Below the pieces are notes generated by a model. The model had not been told where the DNA came from. It did no database searches and was given only the letters and a program-made list of their open reading frames with translations. A stretch of 64,000 nucleotides of DNA from Paenibacillus aurantius (GTDB lineage Bacteria > Bacillota > Bacilli > Paenibacillales > NBRC-103111): the NCBI RefSeq assembly GCF_032268605.1, contig NZ_CP130318.1, positions 3,752,001 to 3,816,000 of the forward strand, written 5' to 3'. This document shows positions 8,559 through 17,238 of this stretch, one piece after another. The position numbers were made by a program, and so were the translations under genes. Each line of letters begins with the position of its first letter. Positions within the stretch are counted from its first letter, which is position 1.

Positions 8559-9254
8559 TCAGGTGGGGAGTTTAACCTCGTCTTCGCTATAAACAGCCCT
8601 AAGAGGCGAGCGGGAATTCGCGTGGTTCACTTTCCACAGAGAGCGTGCCCAGAGGAAGACCATAAGCGGAACGATAAGCCATATCCAATACCGCTTAAGC
8701 TCGATCAGAATATAGTCGTAAAGCCCGTGGTAGAAAACGGGAAAGGCCAGGGATACGGCAAGCAGGCCCAGCGGCCGGCCCGTGTGAAACTTGGCTTTGC
8801 CCATATAGAAGCCCATCACCACACCGAAGAGGGCGTGACCCGAAACCGGAAGAAAGGCCCGGAAGAGCAGCTGGGAGAAGGACTTGTAATCGAGCAGCGA
8901 ATAGATAACATTCTCCACCGTGGCAAAACCTAGAGAAACCGCCACGGCATAAACGATCCCGTCATAAGGCTCGTCGAATTCCACATGCTTGTAGATCAGA
9001 AAGTACAAAAGGAACCACTTGAAGAACTCTTCCACTCCCGCTGAATACACAAACGAGAACAAAAAGGGATTTTCCCCGAATGCCAGGACGACCGCCCTTT
9101 GCAGAACCATGACCGGAAAGACGACCAAAGCCCCGGCCAGGAACATCCGGATGACCATGGAGATCGGCTCGGGGGCATACCGGTCCTTCAAATAAAAATA
9201 AGCGAGCAGCGCCGCCCCGGGGGCAACCGCAGCCGCCAAAACGGAAATGATCAT
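8559..9254 (-). CDS. prsW: Intramembrane protease PrsW
   Basis: Membrane metalloprotease-like enzyme that cleaves the anti-sigma factor RsiW at site 1 in B. subtilis, releasing sigma-W in response to envelope stress. The 231-residue product has about seven membrane spans, the EEFFKW motif near residue 72, and conserved His residues in SGHALFG and FYHGLYD. The start chosen is ATG at 9254 on family length (B. subtilis about 218); the ribosome site there (AAAGGG) is weak, and an in-frame ATG at 9320 cannot be excluded. Neighbours ypeB and the 51-residue gene are co-oriented. Confidence 0.88.
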   Translation of the reverse strand: MIISVLAAAVAPGAALLAYFYLKDRYAPEPISMVIRMFLAGALVVFPVMVLQRAVVLAFGENPFLFSFVYSAGVEEFFKWFLLYFLIYKHVEFDEPYDGIVYAVAVSLGFATVENVIYSLLDYKSFSQLLFRAFLPVSGHALFGVVMGFYMGKAKFHTGRPLGLLAVSLAFPVFYHGLYDYILIELKRYWIWLIVPLMVFLWARSLWKVNHANSRSPLRAVYSEDEVKLPT

Positions 9255-9378
9255 AAGGCTATCCAACCCTTTGCGGCTAATGATACTTCCAGTATACCCT
9301 TTTTGCAGCCGGCTGGCCATACTTCCTGCAGGGCCTTATCCGCAAAAGGAAGCGCTGCTCTTCTATTGCTTAACGATG

Positions 9379-10878
9379 TCAGGCAAATACGGCCTTGTCC
9401 TCCTGGAAGGTTACCGTGACTTCCCCCAGGCCTCCATGCCGGTTCTTGGTGAGCTTCAGCCGGAGGAAGGAGCCCGGGTTCCCCGAGTTGACCGCCGGAT
9501 CGGATTCCATGAGCAGAATCCCGTCCGCCGTCGCCTGAATGCTGCCCATGAGATGAAGATCGGAATGATCAACCGAAACCGCTGTAATGATCGGCGTGTT
9601 CCATTCCCGCGCCCACTGCTTCAGACGGTAGATGATATATTCCTCGGCATTTTCTTCCTCGCCATCCCGCGCCGCGAATACCAGGCGGTGGAAGTGATCG
9701 AGAAACAGGACGGGCGGCTTACCGGCCTGAACGGCGATTTTCTCGATAAAGGCACAGATTTCATCAGGGGTTGTTTGCATGCTGCATTCGAATGTCCACT
9801 GCATCCGGCTCATCTCCGTAAAGCTCCGGTTGGCCGCTTCGATTTCTTCCGGATCGAGCGATCCGTCCATGACCTCCTGAGGGGCTTTGCCTAGGAACCG
9901 GGCGACGCTTCTTGCCCATAACTCGAAGGGAGTCAAATCCCAGGTCACATAAACGACTGGCTGCCCTCCCATGGAGATGTGATCCGCCATCTGCTTCATA
10001 AGGGTACTCTTGCCGATGTTGGGCTGTCCGGCGAGCATATACAAGCCGTTGACGAACCCGCCGTTAAGCAGATCGTCTAGGAGGGAGATGCCCGACGGGG
10101 CCTTCGCTTCCGGCTCCTGATGCCGCTTGATATACTCCTCGTTAAACACGGTCAAATATTTAAGGTCGGAGGAGATGGGGGCCTTGATGGTATCCTCGAT
10201 CGTTTTCTTTAGAATTTCCCGGAAGAGCTCGAGCGGCCGCTCCCTTTTGACAAAAAGATCGTTGATGGTACGGATCTTCTCCGGAAGATGGACGGTGAAC
10301 AGTTCCTTCGCTTGCTCCTTAAGGATGCTTTCAATACGCACGCTCTCCCTGCGGCCCGTTTCGTCGTTGGCCAGGCAGATGAACACGCGTTTGCCCGCAA
10401 ACTTCTCGCTGAAGGACTCCTTAAACAAGAGCGTATTCGGCATGCATACGGCCGGCAGGTCCACCTGGGTTAACGTAAGCACATCCAGAATGTCAGAGCA
10501 GAGAATGACTTCCTCGGAATCCTTCAGCACCTGCTCGTTATAAAGAAATTCGTCCACCCCGTAAAGCGATTTGTAGAGGGGTTCTCTCTGGTCAAAGGAA
10601 CGCCCGACGAGGTCGACGACGGTCCCCTTGGCATCGGTTATCGGAACGATGATCCGGTCCTCGAAATACTCCGCCAGGCTGTTTTCCCTTATGTAGAAGC
10701 CGATTTTACCCGATTCGAAGCCCAACCGGAACTTATCGATCGTTTCCTGACGGATTCCCTTGTTCTCCAGATAGTAGAAGGCTTCCCGGTTCAAATTCTT
10801 GTGGTAGTAGGTGACCAGTTCTTCCAGATCATATTTGTTATCCTCCGCCATCTCGTGGATTCGTTCCATGTTTGGCAT
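9379..10878 (-). CDS. Primase-helicase-like fusion with degenerate TOPRIM domain
   Basis: A 499-residue two-part protein. Residues 14-100 resemble the N-terminal part of the DnaG catalytic core (YYLENKGI, RIIVPITD, PLYKSL). Residues 115-225 follow the TOPRIM fold, but the catalytic Glu of the EGxxDV motif is replaced (CSDILDV) and the first Asp of DxDxAG is Ala (ANDETG). There is no N-terminal zinc-binding domain. Residues 245-499 are a DnaB/Twinkle-type RecA helicase domain with Walker A GQPNIGKST, Walker B VLFLDH and a C-terminal KNRHGG arginine-finger motif. CGGAGGGAGAAGT precedes the start. No phage or plasmid genes lie nearby. The helicase may work; primer synthesis is doubtful. The biological role is unknown to me. 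Confidence 0.75.
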   Translation of the reverse strand: MPNMERIHEMAEDNKYDLEELVTYYHKNLNREAFYYLENKGIRQETIDKFRLGFESGKIGFYIRENSLAEYFEDRIIVPITDAKGTVVDLVGRSFDQREPLYKSLYGVDEFLYNEQVLKDSEEVILCSDILDVLTLTQVDLPAVCMPNTLLFKESFSEKFAGKRVFICLANDETGRRESVRIESILKEQAKELFTVHLPEKIRTINDLFVKRERPLELFREILKKTIEDTIKAPISSDLKYLTVFNEEYIKRHQEPEAKAPSGISLLDDLLNGGFVNGLYMLAGQPNIGKSTLMKQMADHISMGGQPVVYVTWDLTPFELWARSVARFLGKAPQEVMDGSLDPEEIEAANRSFTEMSRMQWTFECSMQTTPDEICAFIEKIAVQAGKPPVLFLDHFHRLVFAARDGEEENAEEYIIYRLKQWAREWNTPIITAVSVDHSDLHLMGSIQATADGILLMESDPAVNSGNPGSFLRLKLTKNRHGGLGEVTVTFQEDKAVFA

Positions 10879-10917
10879 ACTTCTCCCTCCGTTTAACAGA
10901 TTCTTAATTTATATTTA

Positions 10918-10963
10918 AACAAAAAGCATCCTCCAAAAACGTTTCGTTTTGGAAAGATGCTTT
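10918..10963 (-). terminator. Terminator after mecA
   Basis: Long hairpin with outer arms AAAGCATC (10923-10930) and GATGCTTT (10956-10963), an inner CCAAAA/TTTTGG stem and a T-rich tail on the minus strand. Confidence 0.8.
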
Positions 10964-10988
10964 AAGGGCGGCCGGCAGCGGCCGATAT

Positions 10989-11594
10989 TCAGGATTGAAA
11001 ATGAGTGCATAGGACAGGCACAGCGTTCTCGGCAATGACAACTTTTCCGTATTCTTCCAGAACTGCCGGAGTAACGGACGTAGCTTCCCCGAACTCGGAC
11101 AGGACGGCGATTTGAGCCTGGTAGCGGCTGTCGCTTTCCTCCAAATCCCCGGGATCGAGAACCAGGATCCAACGGTCCTTATAGGAGTATAAGACTCCCC
11201 CGTCGGTGAGGAGCGGCTGAATCACCTTGGCCATCCGGAGCAAATCCTCGAAATCGCGGAAGGCGTAAGAGATGACATCCGTCTGTTCGAGCGTAACTTC
11301 CATTTCATACACATCTTCATCTTCATCTATAGCTTCGTCCTGCCTGCTGTTCATTTTGCCGCGGGTCACGATCACAACCATCCCCTGGGCCGGCAGGGCG
11401 AATACTTCGACGGCGAGAGGACCGGTAGCATCGAATCCTAACTCCGAGTATGCCTGTTCCATCATTTCACTGAATAGCTCATGGACTTTAGGAATTTCGC
11501 GCCACATGTCTTCCTTCTGGATGCCTCTTTCCGTCAAGTCGTCAAACGTTAGGAAAATCCTTATTTTGTCCGTGCTTAAACGCTCAATTTTCAT
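10989..11594 (-). CDS. mecA: Adaptor protein MecA
   Basis: Cytoplasmic adaptor that hands substrates (ComK, Spo0A, ComS-regulated targets) to the ClpCP protease. The 201-residue product begins MKIERLSTDKIRIFLTFDDL, the characteristic MecA N-terminal domain, has an acidic linker around residues 85-97 (DEAIDEDEDVYEME), and a C-terminal ClpC-binding domain with the segment YAFRDFEDLLRMA. AAGGAGGATCCTGT precedes the start. A promoter lies about 170 bases upstream, so the leader is rather long. It is monocistronic. Confidence 0.93.
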   Translation of the reverse strand: MKIERLSTDKIRIFLTFDDLTERGIQKEDMWREIPKVHELFSEMMEQAYSELGFDATGPLAVEVFALPAQGMVVIVTRGKMNSRQDEAIDEDEDVYEMEVTLEQTDVISYAFRDFEDLLRMAKVIQPLLTDGGVLYSYKDRWILVLDPGDLEESDSRYQAQIAVLSEFGEATSVTPAVLEEYGKVVIAENAVPVLCTHFQS

Positions 11595-11755
11595 ACAGGA
11601 TCCTCCTTAAAGCTTCTCTGGGGACGGCCCGAAGAGAAAGGTCACGGAACCCGAGAAACTCGTTAAAATGAAAGGCTGCTGCGTTTACTACAGATTATGA
11701 ATGCGGCGGGGAATGGTGAGACCATCCCTCTAATTCCTTGCCGGTTCTTCCTTTT

Positions 11756-11784
11756 AGTATACCACGAGGGGACCTTTTTGAAAA
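11756..11784 (-). promoter_or_regulatory. Candidate promoter of mecA
   Basis: Minus strand TTTTCA (11779-11784), 17 bp, TATACT (11756-11761), implying a leader of about 150 bases before mecA. The -35 is poor; the -10 is good. Nothing else recognisable lies in the 286-base gap apart from this and the preceding terminator. Confidence 0.4.
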
Positions 11785-11830
11785 ATGATGTTGGCCCTTT
11801 TCTCCCCTTATGGTTATTTACACAAAAAAA

Positions 11831-11869
11831 TGAAAAATAACACAACTCCTGTTGGGAATTGTGTTATTT
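11831..11869 (-). terminator. Terminator after the 111-residue membrane protein gene
   Basis: Eleven-base perfect outer stem AAATAACACAA / TTGTGTTATTT (11835-11845, 11859-11869) with T-rich sequence following on the minus strand. Confidence 0.85.
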
Positions 11870-11880
11870 GACGGATAACT

Positions 11881-12216
11881 TTACCGGACCTGAGACGGGG
11901 AATAGGCAGACTTCTGATGATTATCCGCCAGGATGGCATTAACCTCGGCTTTGACTCCCGCATCCTGGTTCGCGAATTGGCTAACCTCGTTCAGGCCGGA
12001 TTGGCCGTACGGGTAGTTCATCGCGGAATGAGACGCGCTCTGGTTTTTGGATTCCATACGATCGGCCACGGCCGACTTCGCGTTGTTGAACATTTTGCCA
12101 AGCGATTGGCCGGCACTCGTCATGGTGGACATAACCATGGGACGTCTGTTGCCCTTGGTCAGATAGATGGCCGCCGCAGCGCCGGCGATTCCCCCGAGCC
12201 AGAAGCTTAAACGCAT
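11881..12216 (-). CDS. Small N-terminally anchored protein, unknown
   Basis: A 111-residue protein beginning MRLSFWLGGIAGAAAAIYL, a single hydrophobic anchor rich in Gly and Ala, then a basic KGNRR stretch and a polar, Ser/Asn/Gln-rich remainder without Cys. AAGGAGGAAACTTT precedes ATG at 12216, which was preferred to an in-frame ATG 39 bases upstream that lacks a ribosome site. It has its own terminator. The shape recalls YtxH-type small membrane proteins of Bacillales, but no diagnostic motif is present, so the family is left open. Confidence 0.65.
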   Translation of the reverse strand: MRLSFWLGGIAGAAAAIYLTKGNRRPMVMSTMTSAGQSLGKMFNNAKSAVADRMESKNQSASHSAMNYPYGQSGLNEVSQFANQDAGVKAEVNAILADNHQKSAYSPSQVR

Positions 12217-12393
12217 AAAGTTTCCTCCTTCCTGTAAGGGATACATAAGTATCATTAGCTAACGCAAAGAACCTATTCCCGAGAAAATCAGGAAACAGAG
12301 GAAGGAAACCCGGGGAGGGATATGGTACAATAAATCCCGAATCCTGCCAGACGCAGATCCGAACTATATGGAGATAAGGAGATTACCCTACCC

Positions 12394-13257
12394 ATGAAAA
12401 GAACCTTCGCCGCCATCACCCTTATGTCTCTCCTTCTGGCAGCTTGCGGAAGCGAAAGCCCATCCGTCAACGGGGAAAGCCCTTCCCCTTCGGCCAGCGG
12501 AGCCCCTGCACCTACGGTGTCAACGTCACCCAGTCCGTCTCCTTCCCCTTCCTTGTCGCCGAGCCCTTCTCCTTCTCCGTCTCCTTCTCCAGTTCCGACG
12601 GAGGCGCCAAAGGCTTACAAGATGAACAAAAATTACGACATGATCCCGATCGACCCGGCCGGCAACAAAAAGGTCGTCCTCCTAACCTTTGATGACGGTC
12701 CGAAGGAAAAAGGCATGATCGACGGGCTTATCAACACTCTGGACAAGCATAAAGCCAAAGCCATCTTCTTCGTTAACGGCTACCGCATCAAAGAGCATCC
12801 CGAGCTTCTGAAGCTCATTCATGACCGCGGCCAAGTCATCGGCAATCATTCCTATGATCATATCAGCCTGCGCAAAGAAACGAACGACAAGGTGGATTAT
12901 CAGATTGGCGAAGTGCAAAAGCAGGTCAAAGAAGTTACAGGGACCACCCCCGTTTTCTTCCGTCCTCCCTTTGGAGAAGGAAGCGACTATGTAAGGGAGA
13001 AGGCCAAGAAGGAAAACCTCCTCTACATGACCTGGTCGAACGGTTCCCTGGATTGGGATTTGCCGAAGAACAGCACCGACAAGCCTCAGGCGGTGATCGA
13101 CAATGTCATGAAGCAGCTGCACCCGGGCTCCAATATTCTTATGCACGAGCTGGCCTGGACCGTCGAAACGCTTGATAATCTTCTAACCCAGCTGGAAGCA
13201 AAAGGGTATTCCTTTGTGGATCCACGTTCCATCGATACGCAGCAGATTCCTCAGTAA
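12394..13257 (+). CDS. Polysaccharide deacetylase family lipoprotein
   Basis: Probable extracytoplasmic carbohydrate esterase (CE4, NodB domain) that removes acetyl groups from peptidoglycan or another glycan. The 287-residue product has a lipoprotein signal with lipobox LLAAC (Cys18), a low-complexity Ser-Pro linker at about residues 28-68, and a NodB domain with TFDDGP near residue 103 (Asp pair), HSYDH (zinc His pair) near residue 150 and RPPFGEG near residue 190, followed by WSNGSLDWD and HE near the end. The metal and catalytic residues are present, so it is likely active. It is alone on the plus strand with a strong terminator. Confidence 0.9.
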   Translation: MKRTFAAITLMSLLLAACGSESPSVNGESPSPSASGAPAPTVSTSPSPSPSPSLSPSPSPSPSPSPVPTEAPKAYKMNKNYDMIPIDPAGNKKVVLLTFDDGPKEKGMIDGLINTLDKHKAKAIFFVNGYRIKEHPELLKLIHDRGQVIGNHSYDHISLRKETNDKVDYQIGEVQKQVKEVTGTTPVFFRPPFGEGSDYVREKAKKENLLYMTWSNGSLDWDLPKNSTDKPQAVIDNVMKQLHPGSNILMHELAWTVETLDNLLTQLEAKGYSFVDPRSIDTQQIPQ

Positions 13258-13274
13258 GCCTGGTGATCCCGTCC

Positions 13275-13302
13275 GGCTGCCGGTTCTCCGGCAGCCTTTT
13301 TT
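13275..13302 (+). terminator. Terminator after the deacetylase gene
   Basis: Nine-base perfect stem GGCTGCCGG / CCGGCAGCC with TTCT loop followed by six T residues, 17 bases after the stop codon. Confidence 0.93.
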
Positions 13303-13445
13303 CTGCTGGGCTTGCCCCGTCATATAATGTCCGGAACCCGGCAAGTTCTGGCCATGGTACCCGTCTGTTTCCTATTAAGATGAGACTTGTAAGCCGGATG
13401 CCTTTCATCCGGCCTCATGCAGAGACAGACAGGAGGAAACGGACG

Positions 13446-14678
13446 ATGAACGGTACCAATCCAGCCGGAAAGCTGGCCATTGACGGGGGAACGCCGGTCA
13501 GGAGCAAGCCTTTTGCCCCTTGGCCGGTATGGGACGAACGGGAGGAAAGGATGGTGATCGAGGCCATACGCTCCGGCAAATGGGGGGGAACCGGAACGGT
13601 GCTCTCCGACGGCTTCCAGGAAAAGCTGCCGGAGATGGAGACGGCGGTGGCACGTCTTCAGGATGCCCGGTACGGGGTAAGTGTCGTCAACGGAACGGTT
13701 GCTTTAAGCGTAGCCCTGCATGCGGCGGGACTAAAGCCGGGGGATGAAGTCATTGTCCCTCCTTACACCTTCATCGCTACCGCTTCCGCTCCTCTATACA
13801 CGGGCATTATCCCCGTGTTTGCGGACATCGAAGAAGAGACCCTGCTTCTCGATCCGGTGAAGGCGGAGCAGGCCATTACCCCCAGGACGAAAGCGATCAT
13901 GCCCGTTCATATCGCCGGAGCTCCGGCCGACATGGACCGCATTCTGGAAGTGGCCCGCCGCCACGGGCTTCGGGTTATCGAAGATTCGGCCCAGGCTATC
14001 GGCGCCCAGTGGAACGGCAAAGGGGTGGGAGCACTAGGGGACCTCGGAACCTTCAGTTTTCAATCGAGCAAAAACTTGAACTGCGGAGAAGGCGGCGTCA
14101 TCGTCACGAACAGCGAAGAGCTGTGGGAACGAGCCTGGTCGATCTGCAATGTGGGGAGGGTGCCGGGAGGGGGATGGTACCAGCATGACAGGCTCGGGCA
14201 GAACTTCCGGATGACCGAGCTGCAGGCCGCGCTCTTGCTGGCCCAGCTGACAAGACTTGAAGAGCAGATGCTTCGGCGGGAGAAGAATGCGGCTCTCCTG
14301 GATCAAATGCTGAGCCAAGTAAAGGGCATTCAATTGATCAAACGAAGCCCGTCCATCACCCGGCATGCCCATCACCTCTATATGTTCAAACTGGCGCGGG
14401 GAGCCGCGGGAACGATGGGCAAGGAGGATTTTATCCGCAAGGTGGAAGCCGAAGGAATTCCCGTGTCCGCCGGGTACTCGTCCCTCAACCGTAACGAAGC
14501 CATTCTGGCCGAAACCCGGGAAAGGGCAGGAGAAGCCCGGACCTATTCGTGTCCCGTAAGCGAACGGCTGTGCGAGCAAGAGGTCGTCTGGCTTCCCCAT
14601 ACGGTTCTCCTCTCGGATGAGGAAGCGATCCAGGACATCTCCCGCGGGATCGAGAAGGTACTGCAGTCTTACCAATAG
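13446..14678 (+). CDS. DegT/DnrJ/EryC1/StrS family PLP-dependent aminotransferase
   Basis: Probable sugar or cyclitol aminotransferase (fold type I). The 410-residue product starts at ATG 13446 with AGGAGG nine bases upstream; the frame runs further upstream but without a ribosome site. Visible signatures are KLAIDGGTPVRSKPF at the N-terminus, NGTVALSVAL, PPYTFIATASAP, EDSAQAIGA and the PLP-lysine region FQSSKNLNCGEGG near residue 200. Enzymes of this family aminate keto sugars or scyllo-inosose-like substrates; the precise substrate is not readable here. No sugar-nucleotide or antibiotic genes accompany it. It converges on an AraC regulator 20 bases away. Confidence 0.85.
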   Translation: MNGTNPAGKLAIDGGTPVRSKPFAPWPVWDEREERMVIEAIRSGKWGGTGTVLSDGFQEKLPEMETAVARLQDARYGVSVVNGTVALSVALHAAGLKPGDEVIVPPYTFIATASAPLYTGIIPVFADIEEETLLLDPVKAEQAITPRTKAIMPVHIAGAPADMDRILEVARRHGLRVIEDSAQAIGAQWNGKGVGALGDLGTFSFQSSKNLNCGEGGVIVTNSEELWERAWSICNVGRVPGGGWYQHDRLGQNFRMTELQAALLLAQLTRLEEQMLRREKNAALLDQMLSQVKGIQLIKRSPSITRHAHHLYMFKLARGAAGTMGKEDFIRKVEAEGIPVSAGYSSLNRNEAILAETRERAGEARTYSCPVSERLCEQEVVWLPHTVLLSDEEAIQDISRGIEKVLQSYQ

Positions 14679-14698
14679 ACGGCAGGTCCATGCCGGTT

Positions 14699-15562
14699 CT
14701 AACGCCGTTCCCGGTACTGCGAAGGGGTAGCGCCGGCATGGCGCTTAAACACCCGGGAGAACGTCCGGTAGGAATCAAATCCGACCTCGGCCGCTATGTC
14801 CAAGGCGCTCATTTCGGTCGTGGCCAGCAAATGAGCCGCATGCCGGGTTCGCAGATGGTGCACGTAATCAAGGAAAGCATGGCCCGCCGCCCGGCTGAAG
14901 TATCGGCTGATGTAGGAGGGGCTGTGCCCGAACCGGTCGGCCATCGTCTGCAAGGTGAGCGGCTCATTGAAGTGCAGATGGACATAATGGACCATATCCT
15001 CCAGCAAACGGCTCTCCCGGCCCGTTACGGGCATAACGGCGGGAGCCGTCCCCTTCATTCCCCGTGCCAGGAGAACGAGAATCTCGACCAGCCTCGTCCG
15101 CAGCAGAGACATCCTGCCGAACCTCAAATGCCGGTACTCGTCCAGCATGTCCGTCATGATGCCGAGAAACCTCCCTCTTTCGTTCTCGGGAAGGAGCAGG
15201 AATCGTTCCCCCTGCCCGTCCTCCTGCAGCATCCACTTGTATAGCTCCGAATCCGCCGCTCCCACAAGCATACTTAAATCGAACATGCAGCAGAATACCC
15301 GCAGAGGACGTTCGGAGGACACGGACTCGACCTTGTGCATCTGTCGGGGCAAGAAGAGCGACAGGGCCCCCTCGCCTACTGCCCGGGAATGCCCGTCACA
15401 CCACTCGGTCCCTTCCCCTTCCACCACAAAAGAAACCTCGGCAAAATCATGATAGTGAAGAGGAACGCGGCCTATCGAGTGAAGCCGGACATCAAACGGC
15501 AGCTGCCCCCGGCGAATCTGCCGTTCCTCCGCTATGTTCTCGTAAACGGGATATTTGTCCAT
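14699..15562 (-). CDS. AraC family transcriptional regulator
   Basis: A 287-residue DNA-binding regulator. The N-terminal half is a cupin-like sensor domain (PLHYHDFAEVSFVVEGEGT around residues 34-52 and the FLPRQMHKVE turn), and the C-terminal 100 residues form two helix-turn-helix units (LTLQTMADRFGHSPSYISRYF; SALDIAAEVGFDSYRTFSRVF). Such proteins usually sense sugars or related small molecules. It lies 22 bases downstream of a CPBP protease gene in the same direction and converges on the DegT aminotransferase gene, which is a plausible but untested target. Confidence 0.88.
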   Translation of the reverse strand: MDKYPVYENIAEERQIRRGQLPFDVRLHSIGRVPLHYHDFAEVSFVVEGEGTEWCDGHSRAVGEGALSLFLPRQMHKVESVSSERPLRVFCCMFDLSMLVGAADSELYKWMLQEDGQGERFLLLPENERGRFLGIMTDMLDEYRHLRFGRMSLLRTRLVEILVLLARGMKGTAPAVMPVTGRESRLLEDMVHYVHLHFNEPLTLQTMADRFGHSPSYISRYFSRAAGHAFLDYVHHLRTRHAAHLLATTEMSALDIAAEVGFDSYRTFSRVFKRHAGATPSQYRERR

Positions 15563-15583
15563 GGAAATCCCCTGCTCCCTTAT

Positions 15584-16177
15584 TCATTCCTTCTTCCGAT
15601 ACCGGATGATAAGGCCCATCACCAGGTCGATGAGAAAATGGGCGGCCACCGGCGCCAGCAAGGAGCCGGTATGGATGTAGATCCAGCCAAGACCATAGCT
15701 GATGGAGAACACCATGCCGGTCATCAGCCAGTGCCGCAAATACCGGACATGGATCGCCGCAAAAAGGATACTCGTCCAGTACGCTCCGAGAGCATGCTGC
15801 ACCGCTCCCCGGAACAGAATTTCCTCACACAGGGCGACGATCAGGCAGATCAGGACCAAGTGCCATAGAGAACGGTTTCCGAACAGCCTCTCGTTGATTC
15901 CGCCGTCGTCCGTTATTTCTTCCGGCACCCAGCGGGAGATAAGTAGATCGACGCTCAGCACGGCGGCGGCCAATCCGGCACCCCATAATAGAACCGAGGA
16001 ATAAGAGTCTGCCGGAAACTGCTTCCAGAAAGGATTCCTCTGGAAGAGGGTAATCACGGCTCCCAGAAGGAACGTCAAGCCTTGCGTCAGGTACAGATTG
16101 AGCAGAAGGGTCCGGTCATCCAGGGAGGCCGCGTCAACCGTTTTCCACTCTAGTTTTCTAAGCTTCCATTTTTTCAT
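15584..16177 (-). CDS. CPBP family intramembrane metalloprotease
   Basis: A 197-residue membrane protein with about five spans and the CPBP/CAAX-protease motifs CEEILFRGAVQ near residue 112 (EExxxR), FAAIHVRY near residue 137 and HFLID near residue 180. Members cleave or process membrane peptides, and several protect producers from bacteriocins. ATG at 16177 is preceded by GTCTTCGAGAAT, a weak ribosome site. The AraC gene follows in the same direction. Substrate unknown. Confidence 0.82.
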   Translation of the reverse strand: MKKWKLRKLEWKTVDAASLDDRTLLLNLYLTQGLTFLLGAVITLFQRNPFWKQFPADSYSSVLLWGAGLAAAVLSVDLLISRWVPEEITDDGGINERLFGNRSLWHLVLICLIVALCEEILFRGAVQHALGAYWTSILFAAIHVRYLRHWLMTGMVFSISYGLGWIYIHTGSLLAPVAAHFLIDLVMGLIIRYRKKE

Positions 16178-16261
16178 ATTCTCGAAGACGGGCTCCTATC
16201 CATGTATTCCCTTTTCTAGATTTTTCCCCTATACTGAAAGGAAAAACAGTGGGGGTTTATT

Positions 16262-17188
16262 TTGAACAAAAGGCTAACCAGATCCGACTATCTATTTGCC
16301 CTTCTTTTTATCTTCATGCTGTTCTGTACGCTCGGAGCATTCTTCTATGGGTTGAAGCTGGGAGCGGATAGGACCGAAGCGCGTTACGAACAGCAGAGAA
16401 AGGCGGAGGAAACGGCCTCCAAAGGCTTGACCGCCTATCATCAGAGTTATCTGGTTTCTTTCTATCATACCATCTATTTGCCTTATAAGGATTTTCAAAA
16501 TAAGTGGTTTCAGGATTTGGCCTCTATCGAGAGCGGCGGCTCTTCGGTCGATCCCTCTTCCCTCCTAAAGGAGCTCGCCAAGCTGGCCGAAGAGAAGGAG
16601 AAGTCTCTCGAAGCGGGATCCGCTCCCGAGACATCCCCCCTCCTGCAGTCCGCCCATCAGAAATACAAGCAGAGCTTGACACTCTTTCATGACGGCGCCG
16701 ACAGCCTCCGTTCCAAATCCGGATCCGCCCGGGGCTCTGCCCTGTTGAGCCAGATTCAAGCCGACCGTACGATTGCCGAAGCTCAGAAGCTGGCGCTTCA
16801 AGCCCAGAAAGACTACTTCGATGCCATCGTCAAATGGAACGAGAAGGACAGCGGCCCTCCTGCCGGCATGGAGCTTCTGAAACAGGAAGCCATCAGCATC
16901 GCCGATTGGGACCGAATGAACCTCAACCTGAAGAACGATTACATGGCCTCCCGAATGGCCGCCGGCCGGCTGTTCGAGGATTACATGCCGCAGGATCTTG
17001 CTTCCCGGGTTGACGAGATGATCAAAACCGGACAAGCCAAGAAAATGAACGCCGCCGACATTCCCCGCCTTATCGAGGCCCTAACCGCTACGAACGCGGT
17101 CAGAGCCGGAGATTTTCTCAAGAACAAGCCCAAATGGTACATGAAGGAGCCTCTCCCTCAGCTTCCCTTCTTTACGGCATCCAATTGA
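16262..17188 (+). CDS. Membrane-anchored helical protein, unknown
   Basis: A 308-residue protein starting at TTG 16262 with GTGGGGG upstream and a TATACT element at 16230. It has one N-terminal membrane span (residues about 11-33, LFALLFIFMLFCTLGAFFYG) and a long, charged, helix-rich extracytoplasmic part with coiled-coil character. There is no Cys after the anchor and no recognised catalytic motif. It is followed by a terminator and faces the rhodanese gene. I do not recognise the family. It could be a structural or sporulation-related envelope protein, but nothing in the sequence proves this. Confidence 0.65.
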   Translation: MNKRLTRSDYLFALLFIFMLFCTLGAFFYGLKLGADRTEARYEQQRKAEETASKGLTAYHQSYLVSFYHTIYLPYKDFQNKWFQDLASIESGGSSVDPSSLLKELAKLAEEKEKSLEAGSAPETSPLLQSAHQKYKQSLTLFHDGADSLRSKSGSARGSALLSQIQADRTIAEAQKLALQAQKDYFDAIVKWNEKDSGPPAGMELLKQEAISIADWDRMNLNLKNDYMASRMAAGRLFEDYMPQDLASRVDEMIKTGQAKKMNAADIPRLIEALTATNAVRAGDFLKNKPKWYMKEPLPQLPFFTASN

Positions 17189-17197
17189 CCAGCCTGC

Positions 17198-17224
17198 CCC
17201 CCCTCTCTCCCTGGAGGGGGTTTT
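17198..17224 (+). terminator. Terminator after the anchored unknown gene
   Basis: Stem CCCCCTC / GAGGGGG followed by TTTT, ten bases after the stop codon. Confidence 0.7.
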
Positions 17225-17238
17225 GCTTTCCCCAGGGA

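Noticed and set aside
12475-12600. Tandem Ser-Pro codon repeats that look like a short repeat array
   Set aside because: They encode the linker of the deacetylase lipoprotein in frame; there are no spacers as in CRISPR.
13393-13411. CCGGATG-CATCCGG hairpin before the DegT gene as an operator or riboswitch
   Set aside because: A single seven-base stem without conserved flanks is not enough to call a regulatory element.
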